DNA from: DAIOSQ01 sp036752465
GTDB lineage: Bacteria > Pseudomonadota > Gammaproteobacteria > Legionellales > Legionellaceae
Reading direction: 5' to 3'
DNA: 6,684 nt
NCBI GenBank assembly: GCA_036752465.1
Contig: DAIOSQ010000102.1
Span: forward strand, 1 to 6,684
The notes beneath the pieces are model-generated. The model ran no database searches, was not told the DNA's origin, and worked only from the letters and a program-made list of their open reading frames with translations. This document shows, piece after piece, positions 6,341 to 6,684 of the stretch (the stretch's first letter is position 1; every line of letters begins with the position of its first letter). Made by a program: the position numbers and the translations under genes.

Positions 6341-6684
6341 GTGAAAAAAGCATTAATTACGGGAATTACTGGACAGGATGGATCATATCTTGCCGAATTT
6401 TTATTGGCCAAGGGCTATGAAGTGCATGGCATCAAAAGAAGGGCGTCAAGTTTTAATACTGAACGTTTGGACCATATTTTTGAAGATCCGCACACGCAAG
6501 ATCGTCGTTTGTTTTTACATTATGGCGATATGACAGACTCGTCTAACTTGATTCGTTTAGTAGCAGAAATCAAGCCTGATGAAATATATAATTTAGCTGC
6601 ACAATCGCATGTTGCTGTGTCCTTTGAATCACCTGAATACACAGCGGATGTTGATGCCTTAGGAACGTTGCGACTTTTAGAAGC
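6341..6684 (+). CDS. gmd: GDP-mannose 4,6-dehydratase, N-terminal part (cut by window end)
   Basis: Gmd converts GDP-D-mannose to GDP-4-keto-6-deoxy-D-mannose in the cytoplasm. That product is the branch point to GDP-L-fucose, GDP-D-rhamnose, GDP-perosamine and others. The 114 visible codons match the family closely: the NADP-binding glycine motif TGITGQDG at residues 7-14, RRASSFNTER at 32-41 in the cofactor phosphate region, HYGDMTDSSNL at 59-69, and NLAAQSHVAVSF at 83-94. The catalytic Thr/Glu/Tyr/Lys residues lie beyond the window, so activity cannot be judged. The start is GTG, chosen from the GGGAG ribosome site and the family start. It lies 80 bases after the polymerase-like gene, in the same direction. 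The next gene, not visible, would decide which deoxysugar is made. Confidence 0.95.
   Translation, partial: MKKALITGITGQDGSYLAEFLLAKGYEVHGIKRRASSFNTERLDHIFEDPHTQDRRLFLHYGDMTDSSNLIRLVAEIKPDEIYNLAAQSHVAVSFESPEYTADVDALGTLRLLE

Overview
The window is a tightly packed, all-plus-strand stretch of a bacterial surface-glycan (O-antigen, capsule or similar) gene cluster. I place it in a Gram-negative, probably gammaproteobacterial genome. The reasons are the gene content (PAP2 lipid phosphatase, DsbD/CcdA-type thiol relay, Wzy-like polymerase, Gmd) and a base composition of roughly 42% GC, judged by hand-counting sample lines. The genus cannot be read from the sequence.

Layout: (1) 12-584, PAP2-family membrane phosphatase; (2) 587-1765, an exported N-terminal thioredoxin-like domain fused to a CcdA/DsbD-like membrane domain; (3) 1762-2805, CgeB-like (GT4-type) glycosyltransferase; (4) 2792-3817, family 2 glycosyltransferase; (5) 3814-4836, family 10 (fucosyltransferase-type) glycosyltransferase; (6) 4833-6260, multi-spanning membrane protein, probably an O-antigen/polysaccharide polymerase; (7) from 6341 to the window end, the first third of gmd (GDP-mannose 4,6-dehydratase). 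Genes 1-6 abut or overlap (gap of 2, then overlaps of 4, 14, 4 and 4 bases), so they look like one translationally coupled operon. The only real gap is the 80 bases before gmd.

How they fit together (inference): Gmd starts the GDP-6-deoxyhexose pathway (GDP-L-fucose, GDP-rhamnose or a related sugar). The GT10 enzyme is a natural consumer of GDP-fucose. The CgeB-like and GT2 enzymes would add other residues of the repeat unit on a lipid carrier at the inner face of the inner membrane. The Wzy-like protein would polymerise repeat units on the periplasmic side. The PAP2 phosphatase could recycle undecaprenyl pyrophosphate or trim a lipid phosphate. The thiol-redox membrane protein is the odd member: it has a complete set of redox cysteines but no obvious job in glycan assembly. 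I see no Wzx flippase, initiating transferase, RNA gene, CRISPR array or insertion sequence here.
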